Shown here: piece by piece, positions 1 to 9,203 of the stretch
Layout: each line of letters starts with the position of its first letter
How positions within the stretch are numbered: position 1 is the first letter of the stretch
From: Paenibacillus helianthi
GTDB taxonomy: Bacteria > Bacillota > Bacilli > Paenibacillales > Paenibacillaceae
Assembly (NCBI RefSeq): GCF_001909055.1
Contig: NZ_LVWI01000049.1
Coordinates: 21,983 to 85,982 of the forward strand
Length of the DNA: 64,000 nucleotides
Reading direction: 5' to 3'
Program-made: the position numbers and the translations under genes
The notes under the pieces: model-generated
What the model was told of the DNA's origin: nothing
The model's input: the letters and a program-made list of their open reading frames with translations, nothing else
Databases searched by the model: none

Positions 1-1899
1 ATTAATAAAACTCGTTAGCTCGATATGTTGACCGATATTCGCATATATGGACTTCGTCTGAATATATTTCCCCGTATCTATATCTTTGTAATGAATCGTA
101 TCCATCACGATTGCGGCGGGATGATCCAGATCCGTAAGCTGTTCGTAATCTGCGCCAACCGCTCTGGCATAGGCTTGCAGGCTCGAATCATTCAGTGCAT
201 AGAGTTTAATTTCGTAAGGGTATTTCCCGTCTTGCAGCATACTCTTATCCTGCTTAACCTTCTCTTGCAACTCGTCGGCGATGCTTGCTGCATCGACCCA
301 AGCGTTCCCGACTAACTCATGACTCACGTTGTATTCCGTGACGCCATCCAGAGATACAAGCGATTGCATCAACCGGTCATCTAGTCTTTTTCCATTACTG
401 GACGACACTTCAATATCGTAATTGATGCCTTCCAGCGACAATGCCAGAGATTGTGTCAGGCCAGTCGTGAAAAACGATATCGTCAAAAACAAAACGATGC
501 TGATGACAAGCGAAAAAAGAATAACATGATGTCTTCGTTTGTTCCTTTTTAAGTTTTTCAGCCCGATTTCTGCTTCGATTCCGAAGAGCTTACGAATGAT
601 CTTCGACGTCTTCACTGCTTTGGCCGTAAGCTTTACGTCAGTGGTTTGGCGAATCGCGTCCATGGGAGATACCCTAGATGCTTTAACCGCCGGGAGATAC
701 GCCGAAACGAAAATCGTCAGCATCGAAACAAGACAAGTAATCAAGAGCAATAACGGCGTGACGATAAGCCTCAGCTTTTCACTAGTCCATAATGCCCCTT
801 CAATCATTGTGTTCATGAACGAAAAGGTGATTCCGATTCCGGCAAGACCGCATAAGATGCCAATGGGAATGCTGATCAAACCAATGACGATACCTTCAAA
901 AAATACGGAATTTCGCTTCTGCCTTTTCGTCGCCCCCACGCTCGCGAGCATCCCTAAATGGCGGGAACGTTCCGAGACGGATATCGCAAAAGCGTTATAG
1001 ATGAGCCCAACCGAGCCAATTATAATGGCCCCCATAATGATTGCCGATAATGAGAACATCATGCTGGATGAGGCTCCGCTGCTGGACAAGCCATAATAAC
1101 GAAGCAAATCGTTATTATATTGGACAGTGTCAATTTGGTTTTTCTCAGCCAGCTTCTCCGCATGTGCGAACAAGAACGGATTGACCTGCTGCAAGACCAC
1201 CGACGCATCGACCCGATCGCCCCCCCCGATGATATGATCATCGACATAGCTAATGATCGTATAACCCGGGGCCCAAGCCGTTTCCGACACCGGACGTTTA
1301 ATGAAGCCTACCACCGTATAATCCCTAATTATGCTATGCTGTAATGTCTCGGTCAATGTGCCGTCTTCCCTGCGCAGCGGTTCCGTCTGATCCAGGGGAT
1401 GATCGCCCCCTTGTTCGAATCGGTCGCCGACGCGAAGCGTTAGACGGTCGCCGATTTCGTACTTCACTTTGCCATTTGTTGCAACAGACTCGGAGATCAC
1501 AACCTCCTTGTCCGTGTGCGGAAGACGCCCCTTGCTTATTTCAATCTGAAATTGTGTGAACCCTTGCACATCATATTCCTTAATGAACAAGTACGGCTTA
1601 TTGGAATTTTGTCCCCCTTCTAATGGGGCATACCCAAGGTCTCTTGTGATTGCAACCGTTTTGGTTGCATCATCGCCCTGTATCGCCGCAAGCTGTTCCT
1701 TGGATATATCTTGATACTGAATATGCCACTCCCCTGTATCTGTGATAGTTTGTCTGATCATTAAATCCGCAAAGGAAAAAACAAGCGTAATGACAGCGGT
1801 CATCATGGATACCGAAATAATTACGCCAAGAATAGTCACAAGTGTTCGTCTCTTGTTCTGCTTCAGATGCCGGATGGTTAATGTATTGACAATATTCAT
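1..1899 (-). CDS. ABC transporter permease, FtsX/MacB type (C-terminus cut by window edge)
   Basis: Reading is open from the ATG at 1899 to the window start, so the C-terminus is missing. The N-terminus has a cytoplasmic basic stretch and one membrane segment, then a long extracytoplasmic domain. A block of membrane segments follows (FtsX core, with GMLASVGATKRQK typical of the family) and a second repeat begins with NLKRNKRRHH. The start overlaps the stop of the upstream ATPase gene (ATGA), so the two are translationally coupled. With the ATPase, VanZ-like protein, kinase and regulator upstream it forms a module like Bce/Vra systems, which usually sense or remove cell-wall-active peptides. 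The substrate cannot be read from sequence. Confidence 0.88.
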   Translation of the reverse strand, partial: MNIVNTLTIRHLKQNKRRTLVTILGVIISVSMMTAVITLVFSFADLMIRQTITDTGEWHIQYQDISKEQLAAIQGDDATKTVAITRDLGYAPLEGGQNSNKPYLFIKEYDVQGFTQFQIEISKGRLPHTDKEVVISESVATNGKVKYEIGDRLTLRVGDRFEQGGDHPLDQTEPLRREDGTLTETLQHSIIRDYTVVGFIKRPVSETAWAPGYTIISYVDDHIIGGGDRVDASVVLQQVNPFLFAHAEKLAEKNQIDTVQYNNDLLRYYGLSSSGASSSMMFSLSAIIMGAIIIGSVGLIYNAFAISVSERSRHLGMLASVGATKRQKRNSVFFEGIVIGLISIPIGILCGLAGIGITFSFMNTMIEGALWTSEKLRLIVTPLLLLITCLVSMLTIFVSAYLPAVKASRVSPMDAIRQTTDVKLTAKAVKTSKIIRKLFGIEAEIGLKNLKRNKRRHHVILFSLVISIVLFLTISFFTTGLTQSLALSLEGINYDIEVSSSNGKRLDDRLMQSLVSLDGVTEYNVSHELVGNAWVDAASIADELQEKVKQDKSMLQDGKYPYEIKLYALNDSSLQAYARAVGADYEQLTDLDHPAAIVMDTIHYKDIDTGKYIQTKSIYANIGQHIELTSFIN

Positions 1900-2579
1900 C
1901 GCCTTATCACCTCGTCTTTGGCAATCCTCCCATCTTCGATTGAAATGATTCTGTCGGCTTGCAGGGCGATCCGTTCGTCATGCGTGATTACGATCAGTGT
2001 CTGATGATAGGTCTTATTCAGCATTTTCAATAAATCGACGATCTCGCTGCTATTCCTGCTGTCCAGATTCCCGGTGGGTTCGTCGGCCAGCATGATCGCA
2101 GGATTGCCGATGATCGCCCTGCCAATCGAGACACGCTGCTGCTGTCCGCCGGATAGCTGATTCGGCAGATGGTTTAATCGATGCTGCAAATTCAACGTAT
2201 TCACAAGATCAGCCAATTGCTTTTGATCTACCTTTTGTTGATCCAGCAAGAGCGGCAGCGTAATATTCTCTTCCACCGTCAGGACGGGAATCAGATTGAA
2301 AAACTGGTAGATCAGCCCGATTTGCCTGCGTCTAAAGATGGCCAGCTGCGTTTCGTCCAAGGTATACATATCCGTATCCTGAACATACACTTTCCCGCCA
2401 GTCGGTCGATCCACACCGCCCAGCATATGAAGGAGTGTCGATTTTCCCGATCCGGAAGGTCCGATAATTGCGACGAATTCACCTTTTTGGACCGAAAAGG
2501 AAACATCATCAAGCGCCTTCACCGCCGATTCGCCTGTGCCGTATATTTTGGACAAATTTTCAATTGTTAAAATCTCCAT
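1896..2579 (-). CDS. ABC transporter ATP-binding protein (LolD/MacB/BceA type)
   Basis: A 227-residue ATPase powering the adjacent FtsX-type permease. Walker A is GPSGSGKST, the signature is LSGGQQQR and Walker B is IMLADEPTGNLD. The QFFNLIPVLTVEEN stretch around the Q-loop is typical of the MacB/LolD clade. An ATG lies six bases upstream at 2585, but the ribosome site AAGGGGGG abuts it directly. The ATG at 2579 has proper spacing and gives the usual start MEILTIENLSK. Its stop overlaps the permease start. The clade extrudes peptides or lipoproteins or acts as mechanotransmission complexes. Confidence 0.93.
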   Translation of the reverse strand: MEILTIENLSKIYGTGESAVKALDDVSFSVQKGEFVAIIGPSGSGKSTLLHMLGGVDRPTGGKVYVQDTDMYTLDETQLAIFRRRQIGLIYQFFNLIPVLTVEENITLPLLLDQQKVDQKQLADLVNTLNLQHRLNHLPNQLSGGQQQRVSIGRAIIGNPAIMLADEPTGNLDSRNSSEIVDLLKMLNKTYHQTLIVITHDERIALQADRIISIEDGRIAKDEVIRR

Positions 2580-2603
2580 TGTCATCCCCCCTTCCCTAGA
2601 TGC

Positions 2604-3542
2604 TCAATTCCAGGTATATACCATCTCTCTATATCCAATATCCCAAAGGGTTTCATTCCCCTCAATGGTTATCTTAAGCTCATTAGCCCGGGTGAGATAA
2701 AGGATCCTCATATCCGGCTCATGGAGCTGATCTTCTGCAGATACAGACAGGAGCTCATGCCCGTCAACCGTAACCTTAATGCTGCCCTGAAAATCCTTAT
2801 GATCAGGAATTCCATAATTCAAGCTAAGATACAGCTCTCCCTTATTGCCTAGCGAATACGTATATGTTTCCTTCTTTTTACCTTCGATGCCATACACATT
2901 ATATTGGGGTGTCACGTCTTGACCGCCAATCTTAAGACTGTCCTGTTTGGTTCCCGTTAATCGATTTCCGTTACTATCTTTCCATTCGTTTATCGCTACA
3001 AAAGGGCCCACCTCTTTGGTGAACACTTGATCAACTACTCCGAAGACCCCCCACACGCCGAGCATTAAGACAGCACTTGCAATTCCCGTAGCAGCGATAT
3101 TTCTCCAGTAGTTTTTTGTACGGAAGCCAATCTTGTACGCCCCGAATCCAATAGCAGCGCCCAATGAGTTCTGTATGACGTCGTTCGTGTCGAAGCTGCC
3201 GAGGAATGTTAGTGCCTGGATGGTCTCCACCACAAGAATGGACAGGATAAACCCTGTCATGAAGCGAACAAAGCTGGTGCGGTATAACAACGGAAACAGT
3301 ATGCCAAAAGGTATGAAGGCTGCAAAGTTTCCAATACCCACCAAGTCCATCAGTGTCGGATGTAGAAGATCGGAAAGACCCGGCACCCTAAAAAAACCGT
3401 CCGGCAAAAAAATAAAGGTGTACTGACTGATTTGATCTACCTTATCCGCTCTGCCGAAAGCAAAAAGCATAAAATAAAGAATAATCAGGGTGTAGCCTAT
3501 CGTGATAATAAAAGTAATCTTGCGCTGCTGCTTCACTTGCAT
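2604..3542 (-). CDS. VanZ-like family membrane protein with C-terminal soluble domain
   Basis: About 312 residues. The N-terminal half has four to five membrane segments with VanZ-family landmarks: NFAAFIPFGILFPLL, the acidic VETIQ of a membrane helix and the motif DTNDVIQNSLGAAIG. After the last membrane helix (around residue 165) comes a soluble domain of about 140 residues that I do not recognise. The start at 3542 is chosen because GGAGG lies seven bases upstream; an in-frame ATG at 3563 has no ribosome site. VanZ proteins are linked to teicoplanin or lipoglycopeptide tolerance. Sitting inside a regulator-kinase-ABC module supports an envelope-stress role (inference). Confidence 0.85.
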   Translation of the reverse strand: MQVKQQRKITFIITIGYTLIILYFMLFAFGRADKVDQISQYTFIFLPDGFFRVPGLSDLLHPTLMDLVGIGNFAAFIPFGILFPLLYRTSFVRFMTGFILSILVVETIQALTFLGSFDTNDVIQNSLGAAIGFGAYKIGFRTKNYWRNIAATGIASAVLMLGVWGVFGVVDQVFTKEVGPFVAINEWKDSNGNRLTGTKQDSLKIGGQDVTPQYNVYGIEGKKKETYTYSLGNKGELYLSLNYGIPDHKDFQGSIKVTVDGHELLSVSAEDQLHEPDMRILYLTRANELKITIEGNETLWDIGYREMVYTWN

Positions 3543-3643
3543 GGTTGTACCTCCATCGTTCATCTGATGAATATCATTTTATCTGTCCAAAATGACTTTA
3601 CAGTGACGTTGGAGGTGACAGTTCAGTCACTTACGGAGTGCTG

Positions 3644-4645
3644 TTAAATCACATGCTTATAAAATTTGATCCGAAACTCTGTACCAGTCCCGCTGTCGCT
3701 CGTTACATCAATCACGCCGTTCTGGCTTGCAATGATGCTGTGAGCCATCGCAAGCCCTATACCGATGCTTCCTTCATTAGCATTTTTTCCTTTATAAAAA
3801 CGTTTGAAAATATAAGGCAAATCCTCTTTCGGAATGCCCTCTCCGTTGTCAGCAATAACGATTTCCGTAAATAGCACGTTGTCGGAAAATGTGATGGTAA
3901 TCGCACCGCCCTCAGGTGTATGCTCCACTCCATTTTTCAAAATATTGATAACCGCTTCAGCAGTCCAATGGAAATCGCCGGCAAAAGAGACGCTGTCATC
4001 CCCTGTGATGGAAACGGTCTGTCCCTTAATATCCATCGGAATCATAACCGGCTCCAGTGCCTTTTGGATTAGGGTTTCCATGTGTATTCGATCTTTTTTG
4101 AACGGGATAGTTCCCGCTTCCATTTTCGCTAGCTTTAATAAGGATGAAACAAGCCAATCGATCCGTTCAAGCTGAATGCGAATATGATGGGTGAACTCCG
4201 TTCTTTTGCGTGGAGGCAGATCAGGGGCGCTTAACAGATCTGCCATGACTGTCATAGAGGTGATCGGTGTTTTGAGCTGATGTGAAATATCGGAGATGGC
4301 ATCGGTCAGTTGAAGCTTATCCCGCTGCAATAGCGAACGATGCTCGGAGAGCATGCGTGTCACCTTGTAAATATCATTCTTTAAGATGCTAAGCTCACCT
4401 TCTTGATTATCGCGAGGGTCAAGGGAGGCCTGGCCGCTGCTAATCTCCCGCAAATAGACGGACAGCTTCTCTAGCTCGTAATATCTCCGTTTTGTGAATA
4501 ATAAAGCTGTGCCGGTAAGCAGCACGGATACAATAATAACCAGGGCTGCGGCGACGGACGAAATGAAAGCAGCAATGACGATCGCCGATAAGCTGATCGA
4601 GCCCATGACGAGTAATAATATTTGATTTTCCCGATTGCGCAGCAT
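3644..4645 (-). CDS. Two-component sensor histidine kinase
   Basis: 333 residues with two membrane helices near residues 8-50 and almost no extracytoplasmic loop, like intramembrane-sensing kinases. The phospho-acceptor H-box is SDISHQLKTPITS (His122). The ATP-binding domain shows INILKNGVEHTP (N-box), DNGEGIPKEDLPYIFKRF (G1/F-box) and GSIGIGLAMA (G2). The ATG directly follows the TAG stop of the response regulator gene, so the pair is one operon. Having no sensor domain of its own, it probably reads the state of the nearby ABC transporter, as BceS does (inference). Confidence 0.93.
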   Translation of the reverse strand: MLRNRENQILLLVMGSISLSAIVIAAFISSVAAALVIIVSVLLTGTALLFTKRRYYELEKLSVYLREISSGQASLDPRDNQEGELSILKNDIYKVTRMLSEHRSLLQRDKLQLTDAISDISHQLKTPITSMTVMADLLSAPDLPPRKRTEFTHHIRIQLERIDWLVSSLLKLAKMEAGTIPFKKDRIHMETLIQKALEPVMIPMDIKGQTVSITGDDSVSFAGDFHWTAEAVINILKNGVEHTPEGGAITITFSDNVLFTEIVIADNGEGIPKEDLPYIFKRFYKGKNANEGSIGIGLAMAHSIIASQNGVIDVTSDSGTGTEFRIKFYKHVI

Positions 4646-5329
4646 CTAATCACCAACCTTATAGCCTAAACCGCGTACCGTTTTGATCAGAGCCGGCTGC
4701 TCTGGATTATCCTCCAGCTTTTCCCTTAGCCTTTTGATATAGACCGTTAACGTGTTGTCATTCACGAAGTCGCCGGCCACGTCCCAGATTTGCTCCAAGA
4801 GCTGATTCCTGGTGAGGACCTGTCCAACGTGGTTGCCAAAGATCAGCAATAAGCGGTATTCCAAGGCGGTTAGCGAAATTTCGGCACCGTTTTTATATAC
4901 TTTGCCTTCCAGCGTATGGATGCGCACATTGTCAATGTCGATGACCGCTCCGGCGTGGGACAGCTTCTGGTATCTCCGCAAGACGGATTTGATCCTGGAG
5001 AGAAGCTCGCGAACCCGAAAAGGTTTGGTAATGTAATCATCGGCTCCCATATCGAGTCCCATCACGACATTGACCTCATCATCAATCACCGTTAAGAAAA
5101 TGACCGGAATATCCCGTCGTTCCTTCACCATCTTGCATAATTCATAACCAGTTCCGTCTGGAAGCTGTAAATCGAACAGGCACAAAGTGAACTGATCGAT
5201 GTCTTCGGCGAGCACCTTTCGGGCTGAAGCGGCATCATGGCAGAGAACGGTCCAATAACCCTCTTGCTGCAGCGAATATTCCAGTCCCGACGCGATCGTC
5301 TTATCATCTTCAACTAATAATATTTTCAT
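4646..5329 (-). CDS. OmpR/PhoB-family response regulator
   Basis: 227 residues beginning MKILLVEDDK. The receiver domain has the acidic pair near residues 8-9, the phospho-acceptor Asp53 in LFDLQLPDG, a conserved Thr in VIFLTV and Lys in ITKPF. The C-terminal winged helix (LTALEYRLL ... TVYIKRLREKLE ... TVRGLGYK) binds DNA. An in-frame ATG lies 26 codons upstream, but the start at 5329 has AAGGA about ten bases before it and gives the normal family N-terminus. It is the first gene of the kinase-VanZ-ABC module and probably drives expression of those genes. Confidence 0.93.
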   Translation of the reverse strand: MKILLVEDDKTIASGLEYSLQQEGYWTVLCHDAASARKVLAEDIDQFTLCLFDLQLPDGTGYELCKMVKERRDIPVIFLTVIDDEVNVVMGLDMGADDYITKPFRVRELLSRIKSVLRRYQKLSHAGAVIDIDNVRIHTLEGKVYKNGAEISLTALEYRLLLIFGNHVGQVLTRNQLLEQIWDVAGDFVNDNTLTVYIKRLREKLEDNPEQPALIKTVRGLGYKVGD

Positions 5330-5423
5330 CTGAAGGTCATCCTTATGATTGGATTGAATTGCACCTGTCCCAGATTTACTTGTAGTATTTCCCAAGATTT
5401 TGGACATTTAATGAATTCCACGA

Positions 5424-7667
5424 CTACACAATCTCTTTATTAAAATGTCCTCTTGTGTCTGTTTCCTGATTAAAGACAGCATTATTCATTGAGCCATTTA
5501 ATTTACCTGACGCCATATGAATGACTTTCACAACTTGCTCTTTAGATTCAACTGTGAAGTTTAATCTGAGCGCCTCGATTCCTTTGATGTTTGGCAGCTC
5601 ATCCAGAAGATTAAGTGTCTTCCCATTAAGGAGCGTCGTTGTACAATCATTATGGGAAATGATAGGGAACGTTCCGTGCTCATCTTTTAACTCATAGCTC
5701 TTCGTTCTGCAAATTCTGCATTGATTCATTTTTTTCATCGGACAATATTTAGTAAACATCAAAGGAACCCTGCCATATACAATCATTTCCAGCGCAGGAT
5801 AGCCGTCATTATCTTCAACATAGGCATTCCTTAAATCTTCAATTTGGCTCTTATTCAATTCATAAGATAAAGTGACTCGTTTTGCCCCTAATTTATATAA
5901 TTCATAGCAACTAGTAGCATTAACAACATTTAGAGAATAGTCCGTAACAAACGGATTCGTGTCTCTGTAGTGATAAATTCCACCATATCCTCCAATGAGT
6001 AGCTGCCCTTCCTTTTCCTTATAATCAATCTGATTTCTTCTAACAACGTTTTTAAAATAGATTTCCTTAATTCCACAGCTTACGCAAGCCTCGTACTGCT
6101 CCTTAGTCGTTACAGAGGCGGTAAGGTATGGTTCTTCAGGGGCAAAGCTTATTTTTTCTTTTGCTTCCAAAGCCTTGGTTCGTTTCTTTTGGCTGTTAAG
6201 CTTCAAGTCATATAAGCCCAGTACAATATCCCTTCTTGCTGCATTTAACAGTTTAGCTGGAATAAACGCATTGCATTCTTCATATTCCACATGATTAAGT
6301 TCGAATATCGTATCATTTAATCTTGAAAATTGCTTGATTACCTGGTCTTTTGTTGTTGGATTATTAATGGCTTCGCCTAGTATTTCCTCGCTTTCATAGG
6401 AATAATTAAAGCCTAAGCCCTCCGCATCTATGACAAGCTTTGAATCTGGAGATGCATATACTCTAATATCGAGGTTAAACCGCTTAAATTCTTTTTCCAG
6501 TGATGATTCTAATTCTTTGTTATAGAAATAATCCTTCGTTTTATATACTAAATCTCCCTTAGACACCTTTTCTTTGATTTTGATATAGCAGACATCGTCT
6601 GCTTTGTTGATTAATTCGCCCTCTTTATCGTACAGTTTTGCAACAGCTAAATTAACATCTTCATTGTTGTGACTTATTCTGATTGTATCGTTTTGATTTA
6701 AAGGACGTGTAAGTGTTATTTCATATCTATCTTTAACAATCTTGCTGATGGTTCCAATTTCATAACCAAAGTTATTAGGTCTTACGATATTTGTAATATT
6801 TTTCTTATCTTCGTGAAACAAATACCCTTTAGTAAATGTTCTATTGAACGTTTTTTTCAGATTTTCTTTATCTGCTTCGGTTATTTTATGATCTAAGGCC
6901 ATGCGATATTTGGATACAACATTAGCAACATACGTAGGCACTTTCATTCGACCTTCTATTTTTAAAGAATCGATTTCTTTTAAATCATGGATATAATCGA
7001 TTGTGTTTAAGTCCTTAGTAGATAGAATATAGTTTTTCCCTAAAGACGTATCTGTTGTCTTATCCATTAGTTCATACTCCTTACGGCATGAACCCACACA
7101 TCTTCCGCGATTTGCGCATCGATAGCCGATTAATCCTGACATTAGACAGTTTCCCGAGTAAGATACACATAAAGCACCGTGAACGAAAATTTCTAAAGGT
7201 ATCTCAGCTATTCTTTTGATCTCTTTTACTTTTTCAATCTCAACCTCACGGGACAGAACCACTCTTTTAGCACCAAGTTCTTTGAATAATAAAGTTCCGT
7301 CTAAATCGTCTATCCCCATTTGAGTTGAACAATGTGCTTCCATATCAAGAAAGTTTTTAACGATATAATCGAAAGCAGTCAGGTCCTGGACGATAATGCC
7401 ATCCACACCGATTTTATTTAATTCGTCTATCTGCTCTTTCATCTCTTCAACTTCGTTTTCAAAAACGATGGTATTCATTGTAACATAGAGTTTAACGTCC
7501 CTCAGATGCGCATACGTAACAGCCTCTTGTAACGATTCAAAATCAAAATTAGATGAATATGCACGTGCCCCAAATTTTTGCATTCCTAAGTATATTGCAT
7601 CACAACCATTAGAAATTGCAGCTTTTAAAGCCTCCATATTTCCTGCTGGAGCTAGTAATTCAGTCAT
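5424..7667 (-). CDS. U32 family peptidase-like protein (TrhP/RlhA family)
   Basis: About 747 residues. The start at 7667 has GGAGG five bases upstream; an in-frame ATG 21 bases earlier lacks this. Family marks are MTELLAPAGNMEALKAA and GCDAIYLG at the N-terminus, FVHGALCVSYSGNC, and the cysteine cluster GYRCANRGRCVGSC. Despite the peptidase name, characterised relatives (E. coli TrhP and RlhA, Bacillus YrrN/YrrO) take part in prephenate-dependent hydroxylation of tRNA or rRNA. A second Cys group (CPMKKMNQCRIC) sits near residue 640. It is longer than YrrO and may be a fused or two-module form. A broken second copy lies at 13196-14456. Confidence 0.88.
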   Translation of the reverse strand: MTELLAPAGNMEALKAAISNGCDAIYLGMQKFGARAYSSNFDFESLQEAVTYAHLRDVKLYVTMNTIVFENEVEEMKEQIDELNKIGVDGIIVQDLTAFDYIVKNFLDMEAHCSTQMGIDDLDGTLLFKELGAKRVVLSREVEIEKVKEIKRIAEIPLEIFVHGALCVSYSGNCLMSGLIGYRCANRGRCVGSCRKEYELMDKTTDTSLGKNYILSTKDLNTIDYIHDLKEIDSLKIEGRMKVPTYVANVVSKYRMALDHKITEADKENLKKTFNRTFTKGYLFHEDKKNITNIVRPNNFGYEIGTISKIVKDRYEITLTRPLNQNDTIRISHNNEDVNLAVAKLYDKEGELINKADDVCYIKIKEKVSKGDLVYKTKDYFYNKELESSLEKEFKRFNLDIRVYASPDSKLVIDAEGLGFNYSYESEEILGEAINNPTTKDQVIKQFSRLNDTIFELNHVEYEECNAFIPAKLLNAARRDIVLGLYDLKLNSQKKRTKALEAKEKISFAPEEPYLTASVTTKEQYEACVSCGIKEIYFKNVVRRNQIDYKEKEGQLLIGGYGGIYHYRDTNPFVTDYSLNVVNATSCYELYKLGAKRVTLSYELNKSQIEDLRNAYVEDNDGYPALEMIVYGRVPLMFTKYCPMKKMNQCRICRTKSYELKDEHGTFPIISHNDCTTTLLNGKTLNLLDELPNIKGIEALRLNFTVESKEQVVKVIHMASGKLNGSMNNAVFNQETDTRGHFNKEIV

Positions 7668-7754
7668 TTTTTCCTCCTTGTGACTCATAAGTTACACGCC
7701 AGTCAAACTCAGCACCATTGATCATAAAATAAGAACTACACTTAAGCTACGGCA

Positions 7755-7783
7755 AAAAGCACAAACCAATGGTTTGTGCTTTT
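7755..7783 (-). terminator. Intrinsic terminator after dsbA-like gene
   Basis: A 13-bp perfect stem (AAAAGCACAAACC with its complement) and 3-nt loop, followed on the minus strand by TTTTTG. It lies 54 bases after the stop of the DsbA-family gene, so that gene and the U32 gene are probably separate units. Confidence 0.8.
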
Positions 7784-7836
7784 GCATTCTTTCTTTGTCA
7801 CTCGGCTCTCCTCTTGATGATTCGTGCGAGGCTTAT

Positions 7837-8493
7837 TTATTGAGCTGCTTGGTTAAGGGCGCTTAAGAATATCTCAATGGGTTGTGCGCCGGAAATTGCA
7901 TATTTTCTATCAATGACAAAGAAAGGGGCTCCTGTTATTCCCAACTGTTTTGCTGTGGCTTCATCTGAACGTACTTCGTTAGCATATTTGGATGGATCCT
8001 GGAGAACTGCCATTGACTCGTCCCTATTCATACCAATTGATTCTGCAATATCTGCTAATGTATCATGATCGCTAATCAGCTTGGCTTCCGTGTAATAGGA
8101 ATAGAACAGCTTCTCGGATAATTCCTTATCTTTACCAACCGATTTGGCATATTGGGTTAGACGATGAGCATCAAACGTATTGGTGGGCTTCATTTGGTCG
8201 AAATTATACACCAGACCCATCATCGCCGCTTGTTGTCCAAGCTTAGCATTTGCCTCTTTCGCTTGCTCGATACTCATACCATGTTTCTCAGAAAGGATTT
8301 GATGCATATTTTTGCCTGAGTACATGGACCCTTGCGGGTTAAGTTCAAAGCTTCTATATTCAATCACCACTTCATTCTGATGAGCGAATTGCTCCAGTGC
8401 AGACTCCAATCGTCGTTTACCAATATAACAAAATGGACAAACATAATCTGACCATATCTCGATTTTGATTTTGAATCCTCCTTCACTAACCAC
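7837..8493 (-). CDS. DsbA family oxidoreductase (FrnE-like)
   Basis: A thioredoxin-fold protein with the active site CPFC (WSDYVCPFCYIGKRRLE) near the N-terminus, the helical insertion of the FrnE/2-hydroxychromene isomerase-like group, and the cis-Pro region GITGAPFFVID. It probably acts on cytoplasmic thiols or polyketide-like substrates, as there is no signal peptide. The start is odd. A strong GAAGGAGG (about 8478-8486) lies inside the frame opened by the GTG at 8493. Seven bases after it, where relatives have ATG before KIEIWSDYV, this gene has ATC at 8469-8467. Either GTG or a non-canonical ATC is used, or expression is impaired. A fragment of a second copy lies at 14436-14595. Confidence 0.85.
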   Translation of the reverse strand: MVSEGGFKIKIEIWSDYVCPFCYIGKRRLESALEQFAHQNEVVIEYRSFELNPQGSMYSGKNMHQILSEKHGMSIEQAKEANAKLGQQAAMMGLVYNFDQMKPTNTFDAHRLTQYAKSVGKDKELSEKLFYSYYTEAKLISDHDTLADIAESIGMNRDESMAVLQDPSKYANEVRSDEATAKQLGITGAPFFVIDRKYAISGAQPIEIFLSALNQAAQ

Positions 8494-8522
8494 TAACCGG
8501 TGAATACTGCATTTTTTCGAGC

Positions 8523-9167
8523 TTATTTGTTATAGACGATAGGCATTTTTCTAATCAATTGGTTGTCACGGGTGGCAGCGTACATGATTTCGGCAACATT
8601 TTCCCTGGAAACCGATAATTTAGCCGATTTATCTCCGAATGAATAGTCATAAGATTGCCCTTTGTGTTTAACATTGGGGTTAATAATTCGGACAACTGTC
8701 CAATCAAGGTTCGATTGTTTAATAATTCCTTCCATTTTCTTCATCTCTGCATACCCGTTTGGAAGGAACACTTTGGCCATCACACCTGGAAGTATCGTCG
8801 AAATATTTTTCTTATCGTCATCTGATTGTAAAGCCGGCGTTGCAAGTGTAATTAACCTTGTTTTGTTAAGTTTCTTCATAGCCCTAATCATCAGTTCGTG
8901 TCCGTCCGCAATCGGCGTGCCTTTAAGCTTTCGTGACATATCGGATGCTGGTCCTAGTGTGCTGATTACGACATCTGATTTAGCAACAGCCTCTTCGATG
9001 GTAGAAGCATTCGAAAGTTCCCCTTGTACAAGGCTCAAATTGGGATGTTTGAGGCTGATTTTGTGGGGGTTTCTAACATATGCCGTAACGAAATCTCCGT
9101 GATCTAGAGCTAATTGTGTTAGCAGCTGTCCGATTGCACCACTTGCACCAAAAATGGTGATATTCAT
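8523..9167 (-). CDS. NmrA-like/atypical SDR NAD(P)H-binding protein
   Basis: 214 residues beginning MNITIFGASGAIGQLL, with the GxxGxxG dinucleotide-binding loop. SDVVISTLGP, RLITLATPAL and the C-terminal RENVAEIMYAATRD are typical of the NAD(P)-binding group PF13460, which includes YwnB/YhfK-like proteins. These often act as reductases or redox-sensing regulators. AAGGAG precedes the ATG. It is collinear with the next SDR gene upstream (37-base gap), and both diverge from a TetR gene, so all may answer one signal. Substrate unknown. Confidence 0.87.
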   Translation of the reverse strand: MNITIFGASGAIGQLLTQLALDHGDFVTAYVRNPHKISLKHPNLSLVQGELSNASTIEEAVAKSDVVISTLGPASDMSRKLKGTPIADGHELMIRAMKKLNKTRLITLATPALQSDDDKKNISTILPGVMAKVFLPNGYAEMKKMEGIIKQSNLDWTVVRIINPNVKHKGQSYDYSFGDKSAKLSVSRENVAEIMYAATRDNQLIRKMPIVYNK

Positions 9168-9203
9168 TTTCTTGAATTATCTCCTTCATCTAAATTATTC
9201 AAA

